A DNA stretch of 64,000 bases from Planctomycetota bacterium. Lineage in GTDB: Bacteria > Planctomycetota > UBA1135. The notes beneath the pieces were generated by a model. It was given only the letters and a program-made list of their open reading frames with translations. It was not told the origin of the DNA and did no database searches. The translations under genes and the position numbers were made by a program. Shown here in pieces: positions 54,502 through 64,000 of the stretch. The stretch's first letter is position 1; each line of letters begins with the position of its first letter. The stretch spans positions 124,001 through 188,000 of the forward strand of contig QQUA01000009.1 in assembly GCA_008501825.1 (NCBI GenBank), in the 5' to 3' direction.

Positions 54502-54701
54502 GAGTGAAAGCGGTGAAAGAAGGAGTCGGTCGGGGTTTGGGCTCGAAGCCTCCGGTCCGGCGGAACTCTTCAAGATGAACCTGGATTCAGAGCTTTCTGT
54601 AAGTTCCGCCCGGGATGGAAGTCCAGTATCTTAACTGCCCAGCGGGCACGAAGCTAGCATCCCCTTTCCTGACAGTCCGTTTCCCCGCCACCCCATTCCT
54701 G

Positions 54702-57700
54702 ATGTTTCAAGGCCCGCAAATCCGCCAACCCCCATGGGCCAGGCACTTTTTGACCATTACAGGTCTGATCGTGGCGGCGGAACTCCCTGCTCAAGGATTT
54801 TCTCCCGTTCCGATTGGCCAGCAGGCCCCGACTTGGCGAATTCAAGATTTTCTGCCGGCTTCAGGAATCGGAGACGAAAGTCTTTTTCACCTATCCGAAG
54901 GGCCGGAAGGAAGTCTTTGGATTTCCGGAAGTCGCGGCTTGCACCAATATGACGGTTATCGCTGGACCCATTTCCAACAGCAAGACGGCCTGCCCGCCGA
55001 TTACGTCCGTTGCACTCTATGGACGGCGAAAGGCGATCTTTGGGTGGGAACCCGAGCGGGAGCCATGCTATTCCCCGGGGGTCGCCTTGCCGAAGGTGGA
55101 CACCGTTATCTTCCCGACTGCACCATCCGGAGGATCTACCAGGATCCGGACGGCTCCATTTGGTTTTGTTGCGACGAGTGGCCGGTAAAGACCCCCCGCG
55201 CCGGTTTACTCCGATTCCAAAACGGCGAATGGACCCATTTCGCTCAGGACTCGGGCCTTCCGACTCATTACGTCTCCAGTTACTTCCTCAGTAGTGACGG
55301 CGAGCGTTTTGCCTTGACCGCGGAAGGTTTGGCGCAATGGGACGGCAAGCGCTTTTTCGATCCCCTGGAAGAAGCCGGCCTCGACAAGATCCGGCAATAC
55401 TTTTGGTCTATGGCGGAAGATTTGAATGGCGTCCTGTACGCAGTGACGGCCCGCAAGCTCTATCGCCGAGGGGCCCGAGGTTGGGAGCCGGGAATCGCCA
55501 TTCCGGAGGAGGTACGAAACCCGCGGCTGGTGGTCGCCGAAGATGGTGCCATCCTGACTTGCGGTACCGGGAAGACGGCAGCTTTCTGGCAAATCCAAGA
55601 TCAACGCTTCGCTGCCGTCACCGATTCTTTTGCCGGTTCCGACTATTTCCCAGAGCACCTTCTCGAAAGTTCCGATGGAAGCCTATGGGCGGTGTCCAGT
55701 GGATACCTCCTTCGTTGGCAACGGCGAAACGCCGAATGGACCAGGATGGGCTTTCACGGCGACCCCCTCGGCCCGGGTCGGGAAGGAGCCTTTTGGTTTT
55801 CGTCCGGAAGATTGGAAGGAGACGGTCGTTGGCGACCTTGGGCCAGCAAAGACCTTCGAGTTCTTTATCGGGGCAAGGATCAGCCGGTTTGGGCCAGAGA
55901 TATGCAAAGATTCTACCGCTGGTCGGATCAAACCCGCCAATGGAAGTTTCTGTCTCCGCTGCCGCCGGGAATGTTTCCCAACTATCGACTTCAAACTGCC
56001 GGCCAAGACCAGGTGTGGCTATCGGGCTCCGACGATCAACATGGTTTGATGTTGGCCGCTTGGACTTCCGCCGGCTGGAAAACCGGACCGGCTCTTCCGT
56101 TTCAAAGCGGCCAGCAACGCTTGCCGTTGGCCGGGGATCCTGAAGGCGGTTGGTGGTGGTGGATTCGCCAGAGCAATCGGCTGATCCTAAGCCGAGGTAA
56201 TCTGGAAGGCTGGCAAGATGTTCCTCCACCTCCGGCTTGGGGTGCGAATCATCCGCCGACTATGTTTATTGAACCGGATGGAACTCGATGGCTGTTTGGT
56301 TTCTACGGTTTGTTTTCTCAATCGAAGGACGCCAGCCCTTGGCAAAGAATCGAAGGATTACCGGGACAACACGTCTTCGACCTCAGAATCTGCAACGGTG
56401 ATCTCTGGGTAGCCAGTACCGGCATTACCGGCGGCGTGGGAGGAATCAGCCGACGCTTGCCCGACGGGGTTTGGCAACACCTTGAACTCCCCTTACGCCG
56501 GGCTTTGGGCCAGGACGAGTTCGGTCATCCGGTTTATGAAAGCCGGGACTGCCAATTGCTATGGTTGGACGACCTCGACACCTTTTCTGGACTCCGTTGT
56601 TTGCAACTACCGGAAGTGGCCACCATGAACGCCCTTCATTTTCAACCGGGCAATGGTTTGTGGGTGTCTACCAATCAAGGCGTTTTTCTTTATCGGAGAC
56701 CGACGGCGCCCATCGAAACTCTATTGTCCGCCTTTCCTGCTTCCGTTTTAGAGAATCACCCGATTCGCCTTTCCGCGCAGATCAGCCCCTATTTCCACCC
56801 TCCACTGAAATTCCAACATAGCCGCTATCAATACCGGATCCCCCCTGGAGATTGGATCACTCTTGAGCCTAGGGTGGATGGAGTGCTTGAACTTCCGGGG
56901 AAAAAACCTGGGACTTATGATTTGGAAATTCGCGCCATGGACCCCAGTGGCCGAGTGGATCCGACACCATCCCGCCAAACCCTAACGGTTTCCAGTCTGC
57001 CGTTTTATCGCCAACCCTGGTTCGCCAATCTTGCCCTGGCCATTGCCGGAATCGGTGCCCTCGCCGCCATCGGAATGCTCAAATCCCGGTTGGCCTGGAA
57101 ACGAAAAACCACCAAGCTGGCCAGTACCGTCACCTCTAAGGACCAGGAAATCCAACAACAGAATTTTCTCTATCGGCAGCTCTTCCAGCAAGCGGCCGAC
57201 GCCATTTTATTGGTGCACCCGGACGGCCGTTTTCAGGATTTCAATTCCGCTGCCCTGCGACTGCTCGATTGCAAGGAAGATCAGTTGAAGCAACAGCGGC
57301 TTCAGGATTTTCTTGCCGATTCGGCGGTCATGCAAAAGCTCCACGAAGGCTCCACTGCAGGCCTGGTCAACATAGAGGAAGAAACGGAAATCTTGCGACC
57401 GGACGGCAGCCGGAAGCAAGTTCAAGTCTTCATCACCGGAGGATGGGGACGTCGCCTGCCTCATCCTGGCTTCCAAATCATTCTTACGGATTTGACCCGC
57501 AGGCGGCAATTGGAAGAGCAGCTCCAGCGCAGCCAAAAAATGGAAGCCCTCACCCGATTGGCAGGTGGAGTGGCCCACGATTTCAACAATTTGCTGACCG
57601 TCATGGCCGGTTGCACCGAACTTCTGGCTGAGCAACTGGACGGTAGAGACGGAGCCAGTGGCAATGAAGAACTGGCCACAATTCGGGAGGCCACCGACAG

Positions 57701-58688
57701 AGCCCGGTTCCTGACTTCGCAATTGCAGACCTTCGGGCGCGGCTCAGTGGTCGCTCCGGACCGATTGGAAATCAATCAACACATTCGGCAAAGGAAAGCT
57801 TATTTCGAAAACTTGTTGGGCCCGACCTGCAACCTGAAGTTGGAATTGGACCCAGGGCTTTGGCAAGTCCAGATCGATGAAAACCAGCTCTTGCAAGTTT
57901 ATGAAAACCTGATCGTCAACGCCAAGGAAGCCATGCCCCGCGGCGGAAAGCTGGAAATCCGCAGTTGCAACTCGCTGCTTACATCTGAAGATGAAGATTT
58001 GATTTCCAATCTAAGCCCGGGTGCCTACGTCCAGTTGATCTTTCAAGATGAAGGCGTCGGCATGACCGAGGAAATCCGAAAACGGATATTTGATCCATTC
58101 TTTTCAACCAAGGAAAGCCGCCAAGGCACCGGTTTGGGCTTGGCTACCGTTTACGGCATCGTGCATAAATTCGGCGGTGACATCCTGGTGGAGAGCCAAC
58201 CCGAAGGAGGAACCCGCTTCCGAATGTTCCTCCCCGCGATTCAAAGATCCAATCAAGTGCCGGAGCCGAAGCTGTCTCCCCCGGCGCCGGCTCAAACCGC
58301 AGCCTCGGAGCCCAGCAAACGAATTCTTCTAGTCGAAGACGAGCCCAGGATCCTGCGGTTCTTACAAGCTTTGCTGGAAGAATGGGAATATCAGGTAAGC
58401 CCCGCCGGCGACGGAGAGACCGCTTTGCAATTGGCTTCGCAAATGCAGCCGCCTCCGGATCTATTGCTAAGCGACATCTTGCTTCCCGGCATGGACGGCC
58501 GCGAGTTGTCCAAAACCTTGCGCAATCAGTTCCCGCAACTTGAAGTCATTTTGATGTCCGGCTTTGACACCACTCCGGTGGAGGAGGGGAACCAAGCTCC
58601 CCCCCTCCTGTTAAGAAAGCCGTTTACCAGTCAGGAACTCAAGGAAATCCTGCAGCGGGCGGAATCGAAATCTTCCAATCGACCCTAG
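54702..58688 (+). CDS. Hybrid sensor histidine kinase with two-component-regulator beta-propeller
   Basis: A protein of about 1328 residues (ATG 54702 chosen, though upstream codons are open). Order: signal/anchor (HFLTITGLIVAAELPAQ); periplasmic reg_prop beta-propellers (SEGPEGSLWISGSRGLHQYD, TLWTAKGDLWVGTRAGAMLF); a Y_Y_Y domain (YQYRIPPGDWITLEP); one membrane helix (FANLALAIAGIGALAAIGML); a PAS domain (ADAILLVHPDGRFQDFNSAA); a HisKA core with GGVAHDFNNLLTVMAG; HATPase with NLIVNAKEAMP and GTGLGLATVYGIV; and a REC domain (ILLVEDEPRILRF, phospho-Asp in LLSDILLPGMDG). This is a one-component-style sensor common in Bacteroidetes, Acidobacteria and planctomycetes. Propellers probably sense glycans (inference). 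No DNA-binding output domain; a partner regulator is expected. Confidence 0.88.
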   Translation: MFQGPQIRQPPWARHFLTITGLIVAAELPAQGFSPVPIGQQAPTWRIQDFLPASGIGDESLFHLSEGPEGSLWISGSRGLHQYDGYRWTHFQQQDGLPADYVRCTLWTAKGDLWVGTRAGAMLFPGGRLAEGGHRYLPDCTIRRIYQDPDGSIWFCCDEWPVKTPRAGLLRFQNGEWTHFAQDSGLPTHYVSSYFLSSDGERFALTAEGLAQWDGKRFFDPLEEAGLDKIRQYFWSMAEDLNGVLYAVTARKLYRRGARGWEPGIAIPEEVRNPRLVVAEDGAILTCGTGKTAAFWQIQDQRFAAVTDSFAGSDYFPEHLLESSDGSLWAVSSGYLLRWQRRNAEWTRMGFHGDPLGPGREGAFWFSSGRLEGDGRWRPWASKDLRVLYRGKDQPVWARDMQRFYRWSDQTRQWKFLSPLPPGMFPNYRLQTAGQDQVWLSGSDDQHGLMLAAWTSAGWKTGPALPFQSGQQRLPLAGDPEGGWWWWIRQSNRLILSRGNLEGWQDVPPPPAWGANHPPTMFIEPDGTRWLFGFYGLFSQSKDASPWQRIEGLPGQHVFDLRICNGDLWVASTGITGGVGGISRRLPDGVWQHLELPLRRALGQDEFGHPVYESRDCQLLWLDDLDTFSGLRCLQLPEVATMNALHFQPGNGLWVSTNQGVFLYRRPTAPIETLLSAFPASVLENHPIRLSAQISPYFHPPLKFQHSRYQYRIPPGDWITLEPRVDGVLELPGKKPGTYDLEIRAMDPSGRVDPTPSRQTLTVSSLPFYRQPWFANLALAIAGIGALAAIGMLKSRLAWKRKTTKLASTVTSKDQEIQQQNFLYRQLFQQAADAILLVHPDGRFQDFNSAALRLLDCKEDQLKQQRLQDFLADSAVMQKLHEGSTAGLVNIEEETEILRPDGSRKQVQVFITGGWGRRLPHPGFQIILTDLTRRRQLEEQLQRSQKMEALTRLAGGVAHDFNNLLTVMAGCTELLAEQLDGRDGASGNEELATIREATDRARFLTSQLQTFGRGSVVAPDRLEINQHIRQRKAYFENLLGPTCNLKLELDPGLWQVQIDENQLLQVYENLIVNAKEAMPRGGKLEIRSCNSLLTSEDEDLISNLSPGAYVQLIFQDEGVGMTEEIRKRIFDPFFSTKESRQGTGLGLATVYGIVHKFGGDILVESQPEGGTRFRMFLPAIQRSNQVPEPKLSPPAPAQTAASEPSKRILLVEDEPRILRFLQALLEEWEYQVSPAGDGETALQLASQMQPPPDLLLSDILLPGMDGRELSKTLRNQFPQLEVILMSGFDTTPVEEGNQAPPLLLRKPFTSQELKEILQRAESKSSNRP

Positions 58689-58698
58689 GCTGCTCCGC

Positions 58699-60528
58699 TT
58701 AGTTTCCGACTCGATCGGCCGGAGCGGGTTTGGCGAAGGTTTCCATGGACGGGGTCCAACTTGCCCCTTGATCCTTGGAGCTCTCCATCAAGAAGTGAAT
58801 GCGCCCGTCCTCCAACGGAGTCCAGCGAACTCGAGTCCGCTTTCCCTCGGTATTCAGGGTTTCCATGGCCATGGACCCGTTTTCCCATCGCCCTTCCAAG
58901 TCCACGACTCGACCGTTTGCATCCATCCAAGTTTGGCGCCAAACGCCGCGTTCGGGATCGTAGGTACTGATGCTGACACCCTGATACCCGTCCTCTCCCG
59001 TCCAGGTTTCGTGCAACACTCTGCCTTGCAATTGCGGAACGATCAGATCGGTTCCCAGGCGTTTTCCGTCTGCATCGGAAACTTCCCACCGGCCGACCCA
59101 AAACTGCATGCGATGAGCTTGATCGTTCAAGCCTTGCAATCGCTTCACAATCTTGTGGTATCCCTTTTCGCCGCGCAGGGCTTCCAAATCGGAATCATTC
59201 TTTAATTGCTCCAAGTCCTGAAAACCGCGCCCGACGGCGGCTTCCAAACTGGCCAACGCGGCATCAATTTTTCCCATCCGGGAGTAAGTGCAAGCCAGGT
59301 TGTAAGTGGAAATCGGTGGAGCGAAGCCTAGCTCAAGGCTCTTTTGAAAGCAGGTTTCCGCCACTTCGAGCCGCCCGGATGCAATGGCGGCGTAACCGCA
59401 CTGGAAATGGGCCTGGCCGTTTTCTGGATGCAGGAATAAATACGCTGAATAAGCTTCCACGGCCCCATCCCAATCCTGGCTTCGAAAGCGGTTTTGGGCG
59501 GTTTGTAACAGTTGAGCCGGATCTTGATGACGAAGCTCTTTCGATTTGGAAAAAGCCGCCGGTTGAAACCCTTCTCCGGCCAAGATCTTTTCGAATCGGG
59601 GATCCTTACGAATGGCTTCCACGTCCGGGTCGGTACGAGCCAGATTCCAATCCTGGAAACCGGCTTCCACCGCTTGCGCAAGATACTCCAATCCCCGCTC
59701 ATGATCCCCCATCAAGGAGTAGGCACAAGCCAAGTTGTAAGTACTCGGCCCCGGAGCCACCCCGAGCTGCAAGCAAGTATGAAAGGCTTTGGCGCTCAGC
59801 GGGTAGTGACCGGTGCGGATGGCACAAAATCCCAACCGGAACCAGGCTTGGCCATCTTGAGCATTCAGCTTGCAAAGCCGGTGATAAAGCGGCTCGGCAG
59901 CTTGAAAATCCTGGGCCTGAAACAGGCGGTTGGCCTGGGCTCGCAGTTGATTCGGATCCGGAGCCGGTTCCGATCGCCCCTGACTCGAGGCCGGCAACTG
60001 AGCCTTCAGGACCGCCACCAGGGCGGGGATTTGGTCGCTGGCAACCCGTTGGGGATCCAAGTGCAAGCGGGCTCGCAATCGGGCAGCCATTTCCGCCGGC
60101 GGCTCGGGCAGTGCCCCAGGATCGGCGGTCAATACCACCAGGGCCAGGCGGTCGACGTCCACTCCAATGCCCTTGCCGCGAGAGAGACCGCGCCAGGCCA
60201 TGGCCAATTGGCCGTCTCGGGTTTCCGCAGGTCCGGCGACGAAAGCGGCCGCCAGTCCGGCCTTGTGGCAGGCCGCCGACCAGGCCGACTCTTCTTGAAT
60301 CAGGGCGGGTTTCCCCGGCCGAAAGGCTCTTTCCGGTTGCCAAAAGAGCAGCGTGGCCCAAACCTCATCTCCTTGACGGGCTTGGGGATGGGTAACCCGG
60401 AGCACCCCTTCGGCATTGCCGGTTTGGACCGAGGTTCGAACCTCGGACGGTGCCTGTTGGGCGAAAGACGAATCGATCAGAACCAGGGCCAAGCCGCATG
60501 CGGCGACCCAAAGGGGCAGGCGTGTCAT
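58699..60528 (-). CDS. Exported TPR protein with C-terminal DUF1579-like domain
   Basis: A 609-residue protein with a signal peptide (MTRLPLWVAACGLALVLIDS) and a strong AAGGAGGAA ribosome site. The middle has two blocks of tetratricopeptide repeats (QANRLFQAQDFQAAEPLYHR, AYSLMGDHERGLEYLAQAVE; and AVEAYSAYLFLHPENGQAHF, TYSRMGKIDAALASLEAAVG). The last 140 residues are a lipocalin-like DUF1579 region (MQFWVGRWEVSDADGKRLGT, LHETWTGEDGYQGVSISTYD). The TPRs suggest protein contacts in the periplasm. The function is unknown. Confidence 0.75.
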   Translation of the reverse strand: MTRLPLWVAACGLALVLIDSSFAQQAPSEVRTSVQTGNAEGVLRVTHPQARQGDEVWATLLFWQPERAFRPGKPALIQEESAWSAACHKAGLAAAFVAGPAETRDGQLAMAWRGLSRGKGIGVDVDRLALVVLTADPGALPEPPAEMAARLRARLHLDPQRVASDQIPALVAVLKAQLPASSQGRSEPAPDPNQLRAQANRLFQAQDFQAAEPLYHRLCKLNAQDGQAWFRLGFCAIRTGHYPLSAKAFHTCLQLGVAPGPSTYNLACAYSLMGDHERGLEYLAQAVEAGFQDWNLARTDPDVEAIRKDPRFEKILAGEGFQPAAFSKSKELRHQDPAQLLQTAQNRFRSQDWDGAVEAYSAYLFLHPENGQAHFQCGYAAIASGRLEVAETCFQKSLELGFAPPISTYNLACTYSRMGKIDAALASLEAAVGRGFQDLEQLKNDSDLEALRGEKGYHKIVKRLQGLNDQAHRMQFWVGRWEVSDADGKRLGTDLIVPQLQGRVLHETWTGEDGYQGVSISTYDPERGVWRQTWMDANGRVVDLEGRWENGSMAMETLNTEGKRTRVRWTPLEDGRIHFLMESSKDQGASWTPSMETFAKPAPADRVGN

Positions 60529-60714
60529 TGACTTTCCTCCTTGCAGGGGACCCTTCTTACGGAGGAAATTGCCCCGCGTTTTCCAATTTGAACTCGGGAG
60601 ATTACATTTAAATCGTTCTATATCAAGAGTTTATGAAATGCCCTTCAAGTCACGTCGTGACCGAAAATCGTCTCCGAATTTTGGACGATCCTTGCCGCTA
60701 AACTCCCCGCCCTC

Positions 60715-62751
60715 ATGGTTCGCCTTTCCGACCACTTGCAAGCCCTGAACCCCGAACAGCGTTCGGCGGTGGAAACCACGGATGGTCCGGTATTGGTCCT
60801 GGCCGGCGCGGGTTCGGGCAAGACCCGGGTGATCACCACCCGCATGGCCTGGCTGTTGCACCGGGGAACCGCCGCGAACCACATCCTGGCGATGACCTTC
60901 ACCAACAAGGCGGCCGGTGAAATGCGGGAGCGAATCGCCGCCATGGTCGGTCAGCAGACCGCGGCTCCGATCACGGTCGGCACCTTTCACAGCTTCTGCG
61001 CTCGGCTGTTGCGCGAATTTGGCGAATCCATCGACCTGCCGCCGGACTTTGGCATTTGTGACGCCGCCGACCAACTCACCGCCGCAAAAGCAGCGCTGCG
61101 CGACCTGCGCATCCCGGAAGCTGAGCTGAACCCCCGGGAATTGCTGGCCAGAATTTCCCTGGCGAAGAACCAATCGCCCGCCACCGCCGGAACTCTCCAA
61201 GAGGGGCCGGATGAGGAAGTGCTCACCCTGGTCCGAGAGCGCTACGACCAGCAACTGCGCAGGTCCAAGGTTTTAGATTTCGACGACCTGCTGTTATTCA
61301 GCCTCCGCCTGCTTGACCGAGATGCGGCGTTACGCAAGCGGCTGCAAAAACGTTATCGCTATCTCATGGTGGATGAATACCAAGACACCAACGGCCCGCA
61401 ATACGAAATCCTGAAACGGTTGGCCGCCCAGCATCGAAATCTTTGTGTAGTAGGTGACGACGACCAATCGATTTATGGTTGGCGGGGAGCCGACGTAAGC
61501 AAAATTCTGAACTTTGATCGGGATTTTCCCGGAGCCACGGTCATTCGACTGGAAACCAACTACCGTTCTACTCCGGAGATTCTGGACAGTGCCAACAAAG
61601 TCATCCGCAACAATCCCAGCCGCCACCCGAAAACCCTGCAAGCGGCCCGCGATTCAGGAGAGCCGGTTCGCATTCTGGAATTTGAGGATGAATTGGATGA
61701 AGCCGATTTCCTGGCCAAAGAAATCCAATACAAGGTGAACAACCACGAGTGGAAATACTCGAACGTGGCCGTTTTGTTTCGAACCGCCACTCAATCGAGA
61801 ACCTTCGAGACCCAGTTTCGAGCGCGCAAGATCCCCTATCGCCTGGTGGGTGGCCAGTCTTTTTTCGATCGCAAAGAAGTCCGGGACGTGCTTGCCTTCA
61901 TGCGCGCGGCCGAAAATCCCGACGATGAAATTTCCCTGTTGCGGATCGTCAACACGCCGCCTCGAGGGATCGGCAAGACCACGGTGGACAAAATCCTGGC
62001 TTACGCCACTGCGCACGGCCTTTCCTTCCCTCAAGCCCTGAACCGCCTGGAACAAGTCGGTCCCTTGCCGGCCGCGGCGCTGCGGGCCCTTCCGCAACTC
62101 CGCCAAATGTTGGCAGGTGCCGCCGAAGAAGCCATCTCCGGCGAGGGATTGGTGGCCGGCATCCGCCTTTTGTTGAAAGAAGCCCGCTACCGTGACGAAG
62201 TCGATCGCTGTTACGAAGATGCCTTGACCCGAGATGCCCGCTGGGCGGGGGTAGAGGAATTACTGAATTTCGCCGAGAACTTCTGCCGCCGGAAAGGCAA
62301 GAAGAGCGGATTTGGAGATTTTCTGGAAGAACTCAGTCTGGCTACCGCAGTCGACAAGGAACCGGACCAAGCCGGACAGGAAAATGCCGTGTGCTTGATG
62401 ACTCTCCACGCCGCCAAAGGCCTGGAATTCCCGGTGGTCTACCTCGCTGGAGTTGAAGAAGGTTTCTTGCCTCACCACCGCTCGGTGGAAGAAAACAGTT
62501 TGGAGGAAGAACGTCGCCTGATGTACGTCGGCATTACCAGGGCGATGAAGCTCTTGAGCTTGTGCATGACCCAGGCCCGGGCCAAGCGGGGCAGGAAGGT
62601 GCGCAGCATGGCTTCCCGCTTCTATTACGAAATGATCGAAGAAGCTCCGCCGAAGGATTGGCGGCCGGTCGGCGCCACCGAAAGTCTCGCCCCGAAAAGA
62701 CCTCAAGCGAAATCCAAGCGGTCGCGCCCATACTCGCGGCGGCGCCGCTAG
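60715..62751 (+). CDS. UvrD/PcrA/Rep-family superfamily 1 DNA helicase
   Basis: A 678-residue protein with helicase motifs in order: Q motif LNPEQRSAV, Walker A LAGAGSGKTRVIT (residues 29-37), motif Ia MTFTNKAAGEM, motif II LMVDEYQDTN, motif III VVGDDDQSIYGWRGAD, motif IV TNYRSTPEILD, motif V LMTLHAAKGLEFPVVYLAG and motif VI RLMYVGITRAM. The Lys/Arg-rich C-terminus is short. It unwinds DNA 3'-5' in repair or replication restart; PcrA/UvrD/Rep cannot be told apart by eye. Confidence 0.93.
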   Translation: MVRLSDHLQALNPEQRSAVETTDGPVLVLAGAGSGKTRVITTRMAWLLHRGTAANHILAMTFTNKAAGEMRERIAAMVGQQTAAPITVGTFHSFCARLLREFGESIDLPPDFGICDAADQLTAAKAALRDLRIPEAELNPRELLARISLAKNQSPATAGTLQEGPDEEVLTLVRERYDQQLRRSKVLDFDDLLLFSLRLLDRDAALRKRLQKRYRYLMVDEYQDTNGPQYEILKRLAAQHRNLCVVGDDDQSIYGWRGADVSKILNFDRDFPGATVIRLETNYRSTPEILDSANKVIRNNPSRHPKTLQAARDSGEPVRILEFEDELDEADFLAKEIQYKVNNHEWKYSNVAVLFRTATQSRTFETQFRARKIPYRLVGGQSFFDRKEVRDVLAFMRAAENPDDEISLLRIVNTPPRGIGKTTVDKILAYATAHGLSFPQALNRLEQVGPLPAAALRALPQLRQMLAGAAEEAISGEGLVAGIRLLLKEARYRDEVDRCYEDALTRDARWAGVEELLNFAENFCRRKGKKSGFGDFLEELSLATAVDKEPDQAGQENAVCLMTLHAAKGLEFPVVYLAGVEEGFLPHHRSVEENSLEEERRLMYVGITRAMKLLSLCMTQARAKRGRKVRSMASRFYYEMIEEAPPKDWRPVGATESLAPKRPQAKSKRSRPYSRRRR

Positions 62752-62760
62752 GCTCTTTTC

Positions 62761-63483
62761 ATGCGGTTGGTTCTGACTAACGATGACGGATTCGATGCAC
62801 CGGGATTATCCGCTTTGGAACAGGCTTGCCAAGGATTGGGTCAGGTTTGGGTAGCCGCTCCGGATCAACCTCATTCCGCCTGCGGGCATCGCTTTACCGA
62901 GCGCCAAGACATCGAAGTCACGGCTGCGTCCCAAACCAAGTTTCGAATTCACGGCACTCCGGCTGATTGCAGCCGCATGGCTATCGGCCCGCTGGAATTG
63001 CAACCGGATTGGATCCTTGCCGGCATCAATAGTGGCGCCAATCTTGGCTTGGATTGCTTTCCGTCGGGAACCGTGGCCGCCGCCCGGGAGGCCGCAGCTC
63101 ACGGAACTCCCGCGATGGCCCTTTCCCTTTTCATTGGACCCGATCGCAAGATGGACTGGTCTCGCTGCCAGGAGCTGGTAGCCGAACTGCTGCCCATCTT
63201 CCTGGCACGAAAGCCGGAGCCGGGCTGGTTTTGGAACTTGAATCTACCGGGCCACCGCTTGCACCAGGTCGAAGCCGATCAATGGGTGGAATGTCCGGTC
63301 GATAGCCAACCCTTGCCGCTGGAATTCCGCCGAGTCCAGGGTGGTTTTCGGTATGCCGGCGTTTATCACCAAAGGAGGCGCCAATCAGGAGCGGACGTCG
63401 CCCTTTGCATGGAGGGCAACATCACCGCCTCCTTAATGGCTGTCCAACCGACTTGTCGTCCCCAACCAAACCAGCCAGCTTGA
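62761..63483 (+). CDS. surE: 5'-nucleotidase SurE
   Basis: A 240-residue protein with the SurE metal site LVLTNDDGFDAPGLSAL (Asp-Asp), VWVAAPDQPHSACGH, and ILAGINSGANLGLDCFPSGT (Asn metal ligand) followed by VAAAREAAAHGTPAMALS. It dephosphorylates nucleoside 5'- and 3'-monophosphates. It begins 10 bases after the helicase stop and is in the same direction. Confidence 0.92.
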   Translation: MRLVLTNDDGFDAPGLSALEQACQGLGQVWVAAPDQPHSACGHRFTERQDIEVTAASQTKFRIHGTPADCSRMAIGPLELQPDWILAGINSGANLGLDCFPSGTVAAAREAAAHGTPAMALSLFIGPDRKMDWSRCQELVAELLPIFLARKPEPGWFWNLNLPGHRLHQVEADQWVECPVDSQPLPLEFRRVQGGFRYAGVYHQRRRQSGADVALCMEGNITASLMAVQPTCRPQPNQPA

Positions 63484-63538
63484 CTGCACCGATTTCCGTA
63501 ATCCGCCTCCGTTGACCGCCGCCACCACCTACCGTTTC

Positions 63539-64000
63539 ATGACCCGCACCTTTCAGTGGGTGGTGAATCGGTTTTATCGCCATACCCATTTGGGTGAACG
63601 ATTGGATCAAGACGGCCCCTTATTGCTGGTAGCAAATCATCCCAACGGCTTGGTCGATCCGGTTCTGCTGACTCGGTTATGCCGGCGCCCGGTGCATTTC
63701 CTGGCCTACGCCCCCCTGTTTCGATTACCCGTCCTTGGCTGGTTTGCGCGGGGCATGATGGCTTTGCCGGTTTACCGCCCCCAGGATGGCTTTTCCACCG
63801 ACCAGAACGTGGACACTTTTCTCGCGGTTCGCGGAGCCCTCGGAAATAGGCAAGTGATCGGCATCTTTCCGGAAGGCCATTCTCACAACTTCCCAGAGGT
63901 ACCGGAAAAACTGAAAACCGGCGCGGCTCGTATGGCATTGGAAACTGAAGCGGAGCACGACTTTCAATTGGGAATCGGTATCGTCCCGGTGGGCTTGACT
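63539..64000 (+). CDS. PlsC-type acyltransferase (3' end beyond window)
   Basis: From ATG 63539 an open frame runs off the right edge (154 codons); an in-frame TTG at 63512 and the frame further up are alternative starts, and no clear ribosome site decides. Acyltransferase motifs: VANHPNGLVDPVLL (NHxxxxD, catalytic His and Asp), then LAYAPLFRLPVLGWFARGMM, and GIFPEGHSHN (the FPEG glycerol-phosphate-binding block). It probably transfers fatty acyl groups to lysophosphatidate or a related lipid at the inner membrane. Confidence 0.8.
   Translation, partial: MTRTFQWVVNRFYRHTHLGERLDQDGPLLLVANHPNGLVDPVLLTRLCRRPVHFLAYAPLFRLPVLGWFARGMMALPVYRPQDGFSTDQNVDTFLAVRGALGNRQVIGIFPEGHSHNFPEVPEKLKTGAARMALETEAEHDFQLGIGIVPVGLT

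Noticed and set aside
59316..60531. Two long plus-strand frames opposite the TPR gene
   Set aside because: The minus-strand TPR/DUF1579 protein has a signal peptide and a strong ribosome site. The plus-strand products are Arg/Pro/Ser-rich without motifs.

Overview
The window looks like a chromosomal piece of a Gram-negative, moderately GC-rich bacterium. Evidence for an outer membrane is a heptose adenylyltransferase/heptosyltransferase pair, an LPS-kinase-like protein and a TonB system. The mix of exported parallel beta-helix proteins, FG-GAP/integrin-like proteins, PA14 and GH116/GH38 glycosidases, a GOLPH3-like protein, a beta-propeller hybrid sensor kinase and many GTG/TTG starts recalls Planctomycetota or Acidobacteriota. 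This is an impression from gene content, not a placement. Sodium-coupled symporters and a predicted N-acetyl-beta-lysine pathway fit a saline habitat.

Layout. 1-2950 (minus): the 5' part of a large exported beta-helix/DUF4838 protein that runs off the left edge. 3136-6833 (minus): four tightly packed genes (Gfo/Idh/MocA oxidoreductase, radical SAM enzyme, methyltransferase, Kdo/WaaP-like kinase) that look like one uncharacterised pathway. 6894-11349 (minus): marR, ablA (kamA), ablB and an SSS symporter, a compatible-solute operon with a 22-bp palindrome in front of marR. 11473-16541: an acetyltransferase, a frameshifted PhoX-like gene and a very large PA14/Ig secreted protein.

16873-21237 (minus) is an array of polymorphic-toxin cassettes. 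Three HINT (Hedgehog/intein-like) remnants, two of them with a nearly identical DNA segment, each lead into a different C-terminal toxin: a His-rich toxin with one frameshift, a colicin-E5-like tRNase, and a decayed third toxin. Five or six small immunity-type genes sit between them. No full-length toxin carrier is in the window.

21311-34794: a long co-directional run (FG-GAP protein, DUF218-like, GH38, serine hydrolase, small membrane protein, beta-helix protein, VOC, tautomerase, CPBP protease), divergent from a Tat-exported GH116 glycosidase. Together they look like a glycan-degradation locus.

34830-45447 is mostly housekeeping: O-methyltransferase, Nudix hydrolase, rfaE2-waaF, tRNA-Val(CAC), an EEP-family phosphatase/nuclease, ligA with a degenerate cytidine-deaminase-like gene and a DUF669-like gene upstream, an alanine/sodium symporter with a small membrane partner, a lone Hpt protein and a GOLPH3-like protein. 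45463-64000 holds an FG-GAP protein, a TonB/TonB-receptor operon with an upstream palindrome, a 500-bp hairpin-rich intergenic region that may encode a small RNA, pckA, a large hybrid sensor kinase, a TPR protein, a UvrD-type helicase, surE and a truncated PlsC-type acyltransferase.

Several genes (PhoX-like, toxin 1, one immunity gene) are broken by single-base shifts, two of them in or next to short homopolymers. They may be decaying genes or sequence errors, and the raw sequence cannot tell these apart.
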